Assembly (NCBI RefSeq): GCF_030369635.1
Contig: NZ_CP128474.1
Coordinates: 2,232,001-2,296,000 of the forward strand
Direction of reading: 5' to 3'
Length of the DNA stretch: 64,000 nt
DNA from: Microbacterium arborescens
Lineage (GTDB): Bacteria; Actinomycetota; Actinomycetes; Actinomycetales; Microbacteriaceae
Part shown: positions 1-7,088 of the stretch, one piece after another
Layout of the letters: every line of letters begins with the position of its first letter
Position numbering within the stretch: position 1 is the stretch's first letter
Translations under genes and position numbers: made by a program
The notes under the pieces: generated by a model
The model's input: only the letters and a program-made list of their open reading frames with translations
The model's database searches: none
What the model was told of the DNA's origin: nothing

Positions 1-15
1 GGCCCGAAGAGGGCC
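1..15 (-). terminator. Possible terminator hairpin after rskA
   Basis: A five-base stem GGCCC/GGGCC with a five-base loop lies 35 bases beyond the rskA stop codon, at the very edge of the window, so the full structure may be cut off. There is no T-tract inside the window. Weak call. Confidence 0.25.
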
Positions 16-49
16 GGCCGTTTCGCTGCCGGATAACGGGGTCGGGCAG

Positions 50-883
50 TCAGGCGCTCGTCGGGATCGCGACGATCGGGTCGGTGGTAGGCAGGCCGCT
101 CGGCGACCCGCCGCTCTGCTCGATGGTGAGCGCGATGACGTCTTCGGGCTGCATGTCGCCCTCGAGCAGCATTGCGGCCGAGCCATCGCTCGATTCGAAC
201 GCCCCGGCCGGGATCGGCGCGCTGCCGCGGACGAACCACGCCTCGTATGACTGGTCGTCGGCGATCTCGGGCAGGCCATCGGCGACGAGCACGACACCGT
301 CGACACTCGGCGACCAGTGGACCGTGGCCTCACCGCCGTCGCCGAGCTGCGCGGTGCTCGACTGCGCGTCGTCGGAGCGCTCGATCTGTGCGAGCACGCT
401 TTCGGCGGACGGCGCCCGCATGTCCTGGGTCAGCGCGCCGACGCCCCAACCGATGCCCACGAGGAGCGCGATCGACGCCGTCAGCGCGAAAAGGCTGCGC
501 GTCCAGTTGCGACGCTGCACGGTCTGAAGTTCTTCTGTCGCCGGAGAGCCGACGGAGTAGCCGGATGCCGCGGCACGCGGGTCGTCGTCGTGCAGCTCGT
601 CGGCGGGGTCCGCGACGTCGTCCTCGCGAGACGACGGCTGCTCCGCGACTGGCTCCGCGACCGGCGCGCCGATCTGGGCGAGCAGGCTGGCCCGCAGGGC
701 GGGCGGAGGAGCCACATCGGCGACGCCTTCGGAAAGCAGCGCCGCAGCCGCGGCATCCGCTTCGACGAGCGGCATCCACTCGGGGTGCGCCTCGAGGGCT
801 TCGCGGTAGGCGAGCTCGTCTTCAGGCGACAGCGCTCCGAGCGCGTACCCTGCCGAGAGTTCGGCGAATGTCTGCTCGTTCAC
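50..883 (-). CDS. rskA: Anti-sigma-K factor RskA family membrane protein
   Basis: 277 residues. The first ~80 residues resemble the N-terminal anti-sigma domain (ELSAGYALGALSPEDELAYREAL, then a conserved W), which in this family holds the ECF sigma factor inactive at the membrane. One transmembrane segment lies at about residues 128-152 (LFALTASIALLVGIGWGVGALT). The C-terminal half is an extracytoplasmic RskA domain (VVLVADGLPEIADDQSYEAWFVRG). The GTG start overlaps the sigK stop by four bases (GTGA), so the two are translationally coupled. In the known family, regulated proteolysis of RskA releases SigK; that part is family knowledge. The linked fasciclin gene supports the K-type assignment. 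Confidence 0.88.
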   Translation of the reverse strand: MNEQTFAELSAGYALGALSPEDELAYREALEAHPEWMPLVEADAAAAALLSEGVADVAPPPALRASLLAQIGAPVAEPVAEQPSSREDDVADPADELHDDDPRAAASGYSVGSPATEELQTVQRRNWTRSLFALTASIALLVGIGWGVGALTQDMRAPSAESVLAQIERSDDAQSSTAQLGDGGEATVHWSPSVDGVVLVADGLPEIADDQSYEAWFVRGSAPIPAGAFESSDGSAAMLLEGDMQPEDVIALTIEQSGGSPSGLPTTDPIVAIPTSA

Positions 884-1479
884 GATGTCACCCCCATTGC
901 ACTACGGAGCTTGGTCAATCCATCACGCATCCGTGTCTTGATAGTTCCGAGCGGCGCTCCCACCAGCGCTGCGATCTCGCTCTGACTGTAACCCCCGTAG
1001 TAGGCGAGGGTGATGGCCTCTCGTTGCGCCTCGGGTAGAGAGCTGAGAGCCCGAGCGACGCGCCGTCCTTCGATGCGCAGCTCAACCTGTTCGGCGACAC
1101 CTTCGGGCTGTGTCGCCATCTCTCGGTAGCCCGCACGGACGTCGCGATCGCTGCTCGCCTGCGACGACCGAACCCGGTCTACCGCGCGGCGGTGGGCGAT
1201 CGTGAGAACCCACGACCTTCCTTGCCCCCTCTTCGGAGCGAACGTCGAAGCGGATTGCCACACTTCGAGGAACACTTCCTGGAGCACTTCCTCGCTCTGC
1301 GCGCGGTCGACGAGAACACGGAGGATGAGCCCGAAGACCCTCCCCGACAGCGTGTCGTACAGGCTGGCGAATGCGCTGTGGTCACCGTCGGCGCAGCGCT
1401 GGATCAGCTCCGCGACGTGATCCGTCGACGGCCCGTCGTCGGGCACGTCCATTCCATCTATGACCATCGCTACCAGCAT
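880..1479 (-). CDS. sigK: ECF RNA polymerase sigma factor, SigK type
   Basis: 199 residues. Region 2 is seen at about residues 38-105 (FASLYDTLSGRVFGLILRVL, then SEEVLQEVFLEVWQSA) and region 4 at about 140-195 (LSSLPEAQREAITLAYYGGYSQSEIAALVGAPLGTIKTRMRDGLTKLR), a typical ECF helix-turn-helix. It is cotranscribed with the anti-sigma gene rskA (four-base overlap). Several in-frame ATGs lie near the 5' end (1479, 1467, 1452), so the start is uncertain by up to nine codons. In mycobacteria SigK drives fasciclin-domain antigens MPT70/MPT83; here a fasciclin lipoprotein gene sits divergently next door, which supports the name. Confidence 0.88.
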   Translation of the reverse strand: MLVAMVIDGMDVPDDGPSTDHVAELIQRCADGDHSAFASLYDTLSGRVFGLILRVLVDRAQSEEVLQEVFLEVWQSASTFAPKRGQGRSWVLTIAHRRAVDRVRSSQASSDRDVRAGYREMATQPEGVAEQVELRIEGRRVARALSSLPEAQREAITLAYYGGYSQSEIAALVGAPLGTIKTRMRDGLTKLRSAMGVTS

Positions 1480-1637
1480 GCCGCATTCCCGGCCCGTTCC
1501 CGGATGCAGCGCCGACCTGTTATGCGTTCTCTACCTGGCGCGCCGCGCGGCCGAGAGCATCCGTCTCAGCTCGCTTCCTATAAGAGGGCCGCTTCGGATG
1601 CCTGAAAACTCGGTTTCAAAGTTTCTCGAACTTTTTC

Positions 1638-1664
1638 CGATCCGATCCCCGCGGGTCTCCGAAG
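1638..1664 (+). promoter_or_regulatory. Candidate SigK promoter of the fasciclin gene
   Basis: CGATCC at 1638-1643 and CCGAAG at 1659-1664, 15 bases apart, resemble the -35 (CCATCC) and -10 (CCGAAT) boxes remembered for mycobacterial SigK. The spacer is shorter than I would expect. The position, about 50 bases before the fasciclin ATG, fits. Inference only. Confidence 0.35.
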
Positions 1665-1715
1665 AACCCTCGACGCCGGGGACGGACCTACGGCGGAGAA
1701 CACACGGAGGCAATC

Positions 1716-2387
1716 ATGCTCAGCACCAAGAAGAAGTTCACTGCTGCCCTGGCCCTCGGCTTCGCCGGAGCCCTCGCCCTTTCGGCCTGCTCGTCGGGCT
1801 CGGGCGACAACATGACCGAGGAGACCGAGGCCCCCTCGTCGTCGGCCGCCCCGATGGAGTCGGCTTCGCCCGACGCCTCGATGGACCCGGCCGCCAACCT
1901 CGTCGGCCCCGGCTGCGCCGACTACGCCGCCGCCGTTCCGGACGGCTCGGGTTCGGTTGCCGGCATGGCGCAGGACCCGGTGGCCACCGCGGCGTCGAAC
2001 AACCCGCTGCTCACCACCCTCGTCGCCGCCGTCAGCGGACAGCTCAACCCTGACGTCAACCTCGTCGACACGCTGAACGGTGACGAGTTCACCGTCTTCG
2101 CTCCCGTCGACGACGCGTTCGCCAAGATCGACCCCGCCACCATCGAGTCGCTGAAGACCGACTCGGCGACGCTGACGTCGATCCTCACCTACCACGTCGT
2201 GCCCGGCCAGATCGCGCCCGACGAGATCGACGGCACCCACACCACCGTCAACGGTGCCGACCTGACCGTCACCGGCTCGGGCGACAACATCATGGTCAAC
2301 GACAGCGCCGCGGTCATCTGCGGTGGCGTCACGACGGCCAACGCAACGGTCTACCTCATCGACACGGTGCTGATGCCCCCGATGTGA
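1716..2387 (+). CDS. Fasciclin-domain lipoprotein (MPT83-like)
   Basis: 223 residues. A signal peptide ends in a lipobox (LALSAC, Cys ~24), so it is a secreted, lipid-anchored protein. A Ser/Glu/Pro-rich linker follows, then one fasciclin (FAS1) domain at about residues 75-220: [21 protein letters not shown], the [14 protein letters not shown] core, [14 protein letters not shown], and the closing [14 protein letters not shown]. The start is set by GGAGG seven to eight bases before ATG. FAS1 domains usually serve adhesion or matrix binding. The gene is divergent from sigK-rskA, the arrangement expected for a SigK target, by analogy with MPT70/MPT83. Confidence 0.9.
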   Translation: MLSTKKKFTAALALGFAGALALSACSSGSGDNMTEETEAPSSSAAPMESASPDASMDPAANLVGPGCADYAAAVPDGSGSVAGMAQDPVATAASNNPLLTTLVAAVSGQLNPDVNLVDTLNGDEFTVFAPVDDAFAKIDPATIESLKTDSATLTSILTYHVVPGQIAPDEIDGTHTTVNGADLTVTGSGDNIMVNDSAAVICGGVTTANATVYLIDTVLMPPM

Positions 2388-2448
2388 CCCGAACAGCCGC
2401 GGTGAGGGGTTCCCGCGGCACGGCCTCGGTATCTCCGTGGCCGAGGCG

Positions 2449-2479
2449 AAGCCGCCGGTGCGAGCACACCGGCGGCTTT
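2449..2479 (+). terminator. Rho-independent-like terminator after the fasciclin gene
   Basis: A 12-base stem AAGCCGCCGGTG / CACCGGCGGCTT with a six-base loop, followed by TTGT. It lies 62 bases after the fasciclin stop. A smaller stem GCCGCGG/CCGCGGC precedes it at 2396-2419. Confidence 0.65.
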
Positions 2480-2574
2480 GTCGTGCCCGGACGGATGTCG
2501 GCGGGTCGGGTCGCCGGCGGTTCGGATGTCGGCGGTTCGGGCCCTCCCCCGCGGCTACTAAGCTGGGAAGCTCA

Positions 2575-2647
2575 GGGCCTCTAGCTCAGTCGGTAGAGCA
2601 TCGGACTTTTAATCCGCGGGTCGTGGGTTCGAGCCCCACGGGGCCCA
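2575..2647 (+). tRNA. tRNA-Lys (anticodon TTT)
   Basis: 73-base cloverleaf: acceptor GGGCCTC pairs with GGGGCCC, D-arm GCTC/GAGC, anticodon loop CTTTTAA with anticodon TTT at 2608-2610, T-arm GTGGG TTCGAGC CCCAC, discriminator A. The next two bases are CC rather than a full CCA. It is transcribed towards, and convergent with, the LacI gene. Confidence 0.95.
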
Positions 2648-2682
2648 CCCACCCGGAGGACGCGACGGCGGTCAGAACGCCG

Positions 2683-3780
2683 TCAGCGCGGCACTCGAGC
2701 AGTGCTTCCGCGCACCACGAACTCGACCGAAGGCAGCTGGACCACCTCAGGCTCGTTGCCCTCGACCAACGCGACAAGCGCATGCGCGCAGGCTCTGCCC
2801 CAGGCGATCACGTCCTGACGCACCGTCGTGAGCGGCGGCACCATGTACGGCGCGAGCGGGATGTCGTCGAACCCGACGATCGACACATCACCAGGCACGC
2901 TCATCCCGCGGTCGATGGCGGCCGACATTCCGGCGATGGCCATCAGGTCGTTGGCGTAGACGATCGCCGTCGGCGGATCCGACAGGTCGAGCAACTCGTG
3001 AGTGGCCGAGGCCCCCGCCGCACCCGTGAAGTCGGCGCTGACGGCCGGCCCCGGCGGCAAGCCCAGCTGCGCCATCTCCTGCTCCCAGGCGCTACGGCGC
3101 ACGTGGGAGTGGATGTAGCGGTCGGGTCCGCCGACGTGGCCGATGCGTCTGTGTCCCAGGGCACTCAGGTGGCGCACCGCGCGCCGCACGCCCGCGGCGT
3201 CGTCCAAGCCGATCGGCGCTATCGCACCGTCCGCCGGACCTGCCGGCCCGACCATGACGAACGGCATGCCGAGGCGCGTCAATTCGTCGGGCCGGGTGTC
3301 GTCCATGCGCAGGTCGCCGAGAAAGACGCCGTCCACCCGTGATTCGCGCGCGAAGCTGATATACGCTGCATGCTCGGCCTCCTCGCTCTCGACCACCTGG
3401 AGCATGAGCGCGTAGCCGATGCCCGACAAGCCGCTCTCGACACCCGCGATGAATTGCGGGAAGAAGGGGTCGGTACTGAACAGCTCGGGCTCACGACGCA
3501 CGACGTAGCCCAGAGCCTGTGCGCGGCTACGAGAGAGGGCTCGCGCGCGCGAATCGGGGCGCCAGTCGAGATCGGCCGCGGCCTGCAGGATGCGCTGACG
3601 CGCGGTGTCCCCCACGCCGCCACGTCCGTTGAACACGAAAGACACGGCGCTCTTGGAGACACCCGCGCGCGCGGCGACATCGCCGATGGTCACCTTTCGC
3701 TCCCGCTGCTCGCCGCGAGAGGGGCGGGGCCGACCCTCGGGGCCCTGCGAAGCCGTCGGGTCGGGTCGAGGCGTTGTCAT
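2683..3780 (-). CDS. LacI-family transcriptional regulator of the polysaccharide locus
   Basis: 365 residues. After a basic, disordered ~28-residue leader comes the LacI helix-turn-helix (VTIGDVAARAGVSKSAVSFVFNGRGGV, residues ~30-56) and hinge, then the periplasmic-binding-protein-like sensor domain (EPELFSTDPFFPQFIAGVESGL ... SIVGFDDIPLAPYMVPPLTTV). Such proteins release DNA when a sugar binds. It is divergent from the sugar permease genes, and the palindrome AAACCGGTTT of the kind LacI proteins bind overlaps both permease and binding-protein promoters. Its own mRNA is probably leaderless: TATGAT ends six bases before the ATG. The inducer cannot be read from sequence. Confidence 0.92.
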   Translation of the reverse strand: MTTPRPDPTASQGPEGRPRPSRGEQRERKVTIGDVAARAGVSKSAVSFVFNGRGGVGDTARQRILQAAADLDWRPDSRARALSRSRAQALGYVVRREPELFSTDPFFPQFIAGVESGLSGIGYALMLQVVESEEAEHAAYISFARESRVDGVFLGDLRMDDTRPDELTRLGMPFVMVGPAGPADGAIAPIGLDDAAGVRRAVRHLSALGHRRIGHVGGPDRYIHSHVRRSAWEQEMAQLGLPPGPAVSADFTGAAGASATHELLDLSDPPTAIVYANDLMAIAGMSAAIDRGMSVPGDVSIVGFDDIPLAPYMVPPLTTVRQDVIAWGRACAHALVALVEGNEPEVVQLPSVEFVVRGSTARVPR

Positions 3781-3786
3781 TTTGCC

Positions 3787-3792
3787 ATCATA
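3787..3792 (-). promoter_or_regulatory. -10 box of the lacI-type gene, leaderless layout
   Basis: TATGAT on the minus strand, then six bases (GGCAAA) and the ATG at 3780. No ribosome binding site fits between. No copy of AAACCGGTTT is present here, so direct autorepression is not evident. Confidence 0.55.
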
Positions 3793-3876
3793 GCGCGGGT
3801 TTTAGCTCTTTTTAGTAGAGATGACTCGGCATCGAACCGCGTCGTAACAGGGCTGTGGCGCGTCCGACTCCAGGAG

Positions 3877-3905
3877 TTGACCTGCGGGAGACAAACCGGT
3901 TTACT
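3877..3905 (+). promoter_or_regulatory. Promoter with LacI operator upstream of the sugar permeases
   Basis: TTGACC (3877-3882), a 17-base spacer and TTTACT (3900-3905). The ten-base perfect palindrome AAACCGGTTT (3893-3902) overlaps the -10 box, so a bound repressor would block polymerase. The same arrangement recurs in front of the binding-protein gene at 12998-13027. Confidence 0.8.
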
Positions 3906-3976
3906 ACCATCGTCGGGATGCCCGCCGGTCGCCCAAGACCGACGGCGCATGCGACTCGAGAATGAGGAGTGTCGCG

Positions 3977-4936
3977 ATGACGCGCGTAGCAGACAGGGCC
4001 TCCGGTTCGACCGGCGTCCTCTCGCCCCAAGCGGCCGCCGCGCCGCGACGGAAGCGACGAGTGCATCGCTGGCTGGGAGAGAATCCGATCGGCCTGCTCT
4101 TGAGCAGCCCCTATGTCGCCTTCGTCGTCGTCGTCTTCCTCGTGCCGTTCTGCTTCGGCATCTGGATGTCGTTCCACGAGTTCTTCTTCACCGCCCCCGG
4201 CGTCGCTGTGCCGCATCCCTTCGTCGGGTTCGACAACTTCGCCACGGTGCTCGGCGACAGGCAGGTGCGGCAAGCGTTCGTGAACCTGCTGATCTTCCTC
4301 GTCATCAACGTGCCACTGACCGTCGTGCTCGGTCTGCTGCTCTCGAGCGGGCTGAACGCGGTCGTGCACTGGAAGGGCTTCTTCCGCGTCGCCTATTACA
4401 TCCCGTACGTCACGGCGTCGGTCGCGACGATCGCCGTGTGGATCTTCCTGTTCAACGGAAACGGCGTCGTGAACTCGCTGCTGGGCAGTCTCGCCCCCGA
4501 CCCGACATGGCTGGCCAATCCGGCGATTATCATGCCGCTGATCGCGGTGTACGTGACGTGGAAGAACCTCGGCTTCTACATCCTGCTCTACCTGGCCGCA
4601 TTGCAGAACGTGCCCGAAGAGCAGTACGAGGCCGCGCAGCTCGACGGCGCCGGCCGCTGGCAGCGCTTCCGCTCGGTCACCCTGCCGGGAGTGGCGCCGG
4701 TGACCTCGCTGGTCATCCTGTTGACGATCATCACGACCGGTCAGATCTTCACCGAGCCCTACCTGCTCACCGGCGGTGGACCGAACGGCGCGTCGCTGAC
4801 ACCCGCACTGCTCATGTACCAGAAGGGCATCCAGCAGGGTCAGCCCGACATCGCCGCTGCCATCGGGATGATCCTCGTCGTGGCCGTGATGACCGTGTCG
4901 CTCGTGTCGCGCCGCCTGACGGAGAGGAAGAGCTGA
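3977..4936 (+). CDS. Carbohydrate ABC transporter permease, MalF-like
   Basis: 319 residues with about six membrane segments (PIGLLLSSPYVAFVVVVFLVPF, LLIFLVINVPLTVVLGLLLSSG and others). The EAA loop that docks the ATPase is seen as EEQYEAAQLDGAGRWQRFRSVTLPG. Start chosen at 3977 because GAGGAG sits seven bases upstream; an in-frame ATG at 3962 lacks a site. It ends in a one-base overlap with the next permease (TGATG). No ATPase gene lies in the locus, so the pair must use a shared MsiK-type ATPase elsewhere, as is common for actinobacterial sugar importers (inference). Confidence 0.9.
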   Translation: MTRVADRASGSTGVLSPQAAAAPRRKRRVHRWLGENPIGLLLSSPYVAFVVVVFLVPFCFGIWMSFHEFFFTAPGVAVPHPFVGFDNFATVLGDRQVRQAFVNLLIFLVINVPLTVVLGLLLSSGLNAVVHWKGFFRVAYYIPYVTASVATIAVWIFLFNGNGVVNSLLGSLAPDPTWLANPAIIMPLIAVYVTWKNLGFYILLYLAALQNVPEEQYEAAQLDGAGRWQRFRSVTLPGVAPVTSLVILLTIITTGQIFTEPYLLTGGGPNGASLTPALLMYQKGIQQGQPDIAAAIGMILVVAVMTVSLVSRRLTERKS

Positions 4937-5829
4937 TGACCACCGAGACCCCCCTCCCCGTCGATGCCCGCACGACTCGCGCCCGCAAGGCCGGCGGGTC
5001 GCGCGTCCTTTCCGCCCTGCGATTCGGCGCCCTCACCCTCGGCGCTCTCGCTGCGCTCGTGCCCTTCTACTACATGGTCATCGGGGCGCTGCAGCGCGAA
5101 CGTGACACGAGCTTGTGGGGACTCCTGCCGTTGCCCGGCAACCTGACGCTCGACAACTTCACCGAGGTCAACGAGTCGATCAATCTGCTGCGCTCACTCG
5201 GCAACTCGCTTATCATGACCGCCGGCGTCGTCGGCTGCACGCTCGTGTTCGGCCTGCTCGTCGGCTACGCGCTGTCGATCCTGCAGTTCCGCGGTCAGGG
5301 TCTGGTGTTCGCCCTCGTCCTGCTGGTGCAGGCGATCCCTTTCCAGCTGCTCATGATCCCGCTTTACGTCATGGTCGTGCGCTACTTCAACCTCGCCGAC
5401 AACTACATCGGCATGATCCTGCCGTTCGCGATCAACTCGGTCGCGGTGCTGATCTTTCGCCAGTACTTCTTGCAGATCCCGAAGGAGATCTTCGACGCCG
5501 CCCGCATCGACGGGGCGAGCGAGATGCGGATCCTGCGCTCGATCGCGGTCCCCCTCGTGCGGCCCGCTGTGCTGACGGCCATGCTCGTGACCTTCATCGG
5601 GCCATGGAACGAGTTCCTCTGGCCCTTCCTGGTCACCAAGAACGCCGACCTACAGACCCTCGCCGTGAGCCTGGCCAACTTCTCGCAGTCCAACGGCACC
5701 TTCCTCGCCAACCCGATGGGCGCCGTGCTCGCGGGCGCTTGCGTGCTGGCGGTGCCGGTCGTCGTTCTGTTCCTGGTCTTCCAGCGCCACTTCACCTCGG
5801 CGAACCTCGGCTCCGCCGTCAAGGGCTGA
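4936..5829 (+). CDS. Carbohydrate ABC transporter permease, MalG-like
   Basis: 297 residues, six membrane segments, with the N-terminal FGALTLGALAALVPFYYMVIGAL and the EAA loop PKEIFDAARIDGASEMRILRSIAVPLVRPA. It forms the inner-membrane channel with the MalF-like protein, taking sugar from the binding lipoprotein encoded at 11516-12820. The ATG overlaps the previous stop by one base, indicating coupled translation. The next gene, a GH130 enzyme, follows after 31 bases in the same operon. Confidence 0.9.
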   Translation: MTTETPLPVDARTTRARKAGGSRVLSALRFGALTLGALAALVPFYYMVIGALQRERDTSLWGLLPLPGNLTLDNFTEVNESINLLRSLGNSLIMTAGVVGCTLVFGLLVGYALSILQFRGQGLVFALVLLVQAIPFQLLMIPLYVMVVRYFNLADNYIGMILPFAINSVAVLIFRQYFLQIPKEIFDAARIDGASEMRILRSIAVPLVRPAVLTAMLVTFIGPWNEFLWPFLVTKNADLQTLAVSLANFSQSNGTFLANPMGAVLAGACVLAVPVVVLFLVFQRHFTSANLGSAVKG

Positions 5830-5860
5830 CGCAGCCCGTCCCTCGAATGAAAGACACACG

Positions 5861-6949
5861 ATGACCACTCATTCCCCCGTGGAATCGACGACCGACGTGC
5901 CGTACGCGCTTCGCCGGATCGGCACGATCATGACCGCCGACTCGAACGACCCGTTCGAGGCAGAAGGCGTACTCAATCCCGGCACCGCCTGGGGCCCGGA
6001 CGGAGAGCTGTATCTCTATCCGCGTATCGTCGCCGAGGGCAACGTGTCGCGCATCGCACGCGCACGCGTCGTGGTCGAGAACGGCGAACCGGTCGCGGTC
6101 GAACGCCTCGGCGTCGCACTCTCGCCCGACGAGGGATGGGAGTACGGCGCGAGCAACGCCGGTGTCGAAGACCCGCGCATCACGTTCGTCGAGCCGCTCG
6201 GCCTGCATGTGATGACCTACGTCGCCTACGGTCCACTCGGCCCGAAGTCGGCTATGGCCGTGTCGACCGATACCGTCACCTGGCGTCGACTCGGCCCCGT
6301 GCGGTTCGCTTACCAGCCGGAGCTCGACTCAGACCTGAACCTGTTCCCCAACAAGGACATCGTGTTCTTCCCCGAGGCCGTTCCCGGCCCCGACGGCCGC
6401 CCGAGCCTCGCGGTGCTGCACCGCCCGATGTGGGACCTGGACTGGCTGCGTGACGGTGAAGGCGCGCGCACCCCGGCGGGGATCGATGACGACCGCCCGT
6501 CGATCTGGATCGGGTACATCGATCTCGAAGCGGCGACGCGCGACCTCTCGGCACTCACCTACATCGAGAAGTCCGAGATGATCGTCGCGCCGGAGGCCTG
6601 GTACGAGAGTGCCAAGATCGGCGCCGGCCCCTCCCCGCTCCGCGTTCCCGAAGGCTGGCTGCTGCTGCACCACGGCGTCTCGGGCGCGAAGCCGAAGGGG
6701 TTCGAGCTGGCACACGGATCGAAGTACGCCGCGGGCGCCATCATCCTCGACGCCACCGATCCCCGCCGGGTCATCGCGCGTTCATCCGAGCCGTTGCTCG
6801 CCCCCGAAGTCGCCGAAGAGGTGTCGGGAACGCTCGGCAACGTCGTCTTCCCGACGGCGATCGAGACCATCGGCGGGCGCGATTTCGTGTTCTACGGCAT
6901 GGCTGACTCGTCGATCGGCGTCGCAGAGCTGCGACGCATCGTGGACTGA
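5861..6949 (+). CDS. GH130-family glycosidase/phosphorylase
   Basis: 362 residues, a five-bladed propeller enzyme by homology. Family signs: NPGTAWGPDGELYLYPRI near residue 40, the catalytic-acid region NAGVEDPRITFV near 105, NKDIVFFPEA, and GAGPSPLRVPEGWLLLHHGVS near 255. GH130 enzymes are phosphorylases or hydrolases acting on mannosides, mostly beta-linked. There is no signal peptide, so it acts in the cytoplasm on oligosaccharides imported by the two permeases encoded just upstream. With the extracellular PL8-type lyase, this suggests a polymer containing both uronic acid and mannose, but the substrate is not shown by sequence. Confidence 0.85.
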   Translation: MTTHSPVESTTDVPYALRRIGTIMTADSNDPFEAEGVLNPGTAWGPDGELYLYPRIVAEGNVSRIARARVVVENGEPVAVERLGVALSPDEGWEYGASNAGVEDPRITFVEPLGLHVMTYVAYGPLGPKSAMAVSTDTVTWRRLGPVRFAYQPELDSDLNLFPNKDIVFFPEAVPGPDGRPSLAVLHRPMWDLDWLRDGEGARTPAGIDDDRPSIWIGYIDLEAATRDLSALTYIEKSEMIVAPEAWYESAKIGAGPSPLRVPEGWLLLHHGVSGAKPKGFELAHGSKYAAGAIILDATDPRRVIARSSEPLLAPEVAEEVSGTLGNVVFPTAIETIGGRDFVFYGMADSSIGVAELRRIVD

Positions 6950-6967
6950 TCCGCAGCACGCACCGAC

Positions 6968-7010
6968 GCGCAACGGAGCCCCCTCCCACACGGAGGGGGT
7001 TTCGTTGCGC
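6968..7010 (+). terminator. Terminator after the GH130 gene
   Basis: Long two-part hairpin: outer arms GCGCAACG/CGTTGCGC and inner arms CCCCCTCC/GGAGGGGG with loop CACAC, about 20 bases after the stop codon. Confidence 0.65.
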
Positions 7011-7044
7011 GTGCGCTTGGGGCGACGCGGACGGCCAGACGGAT

Positions 7045-7073
7045 GCGGCCGGACCCCGCAGGGGTCCGGCCGC
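7045..7073 (-). terminator. Terminator after the lyase gene
   Basis: Perfect 13-base stem GCGGCCGGACCCC / GGGGTCCGGCCGC with a three-base loop, 15 bases beyond the stop of the minus-strand lyase gene. No T-tract. It also insulates the convergent GH130 operon. Confidence 0.55.
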
Positions 7074-7088
7074 ACGGTTGCTCCGACG

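Noticed and set aside
2492..2535. Direct repeat CGGATGTCGGCGG twice, 31 bases apart, before tRNA-Lys
   Set aside because: Short and GC-simple; probably chance or local slippage. No element end or regulator context.
3781..3860. A LacI operator in the regulator's own promoter
   Set aside because: No AAACCGGTTT-like palindrome is present there; only AT-rich TTTTAG repeats are seen, which do not match.
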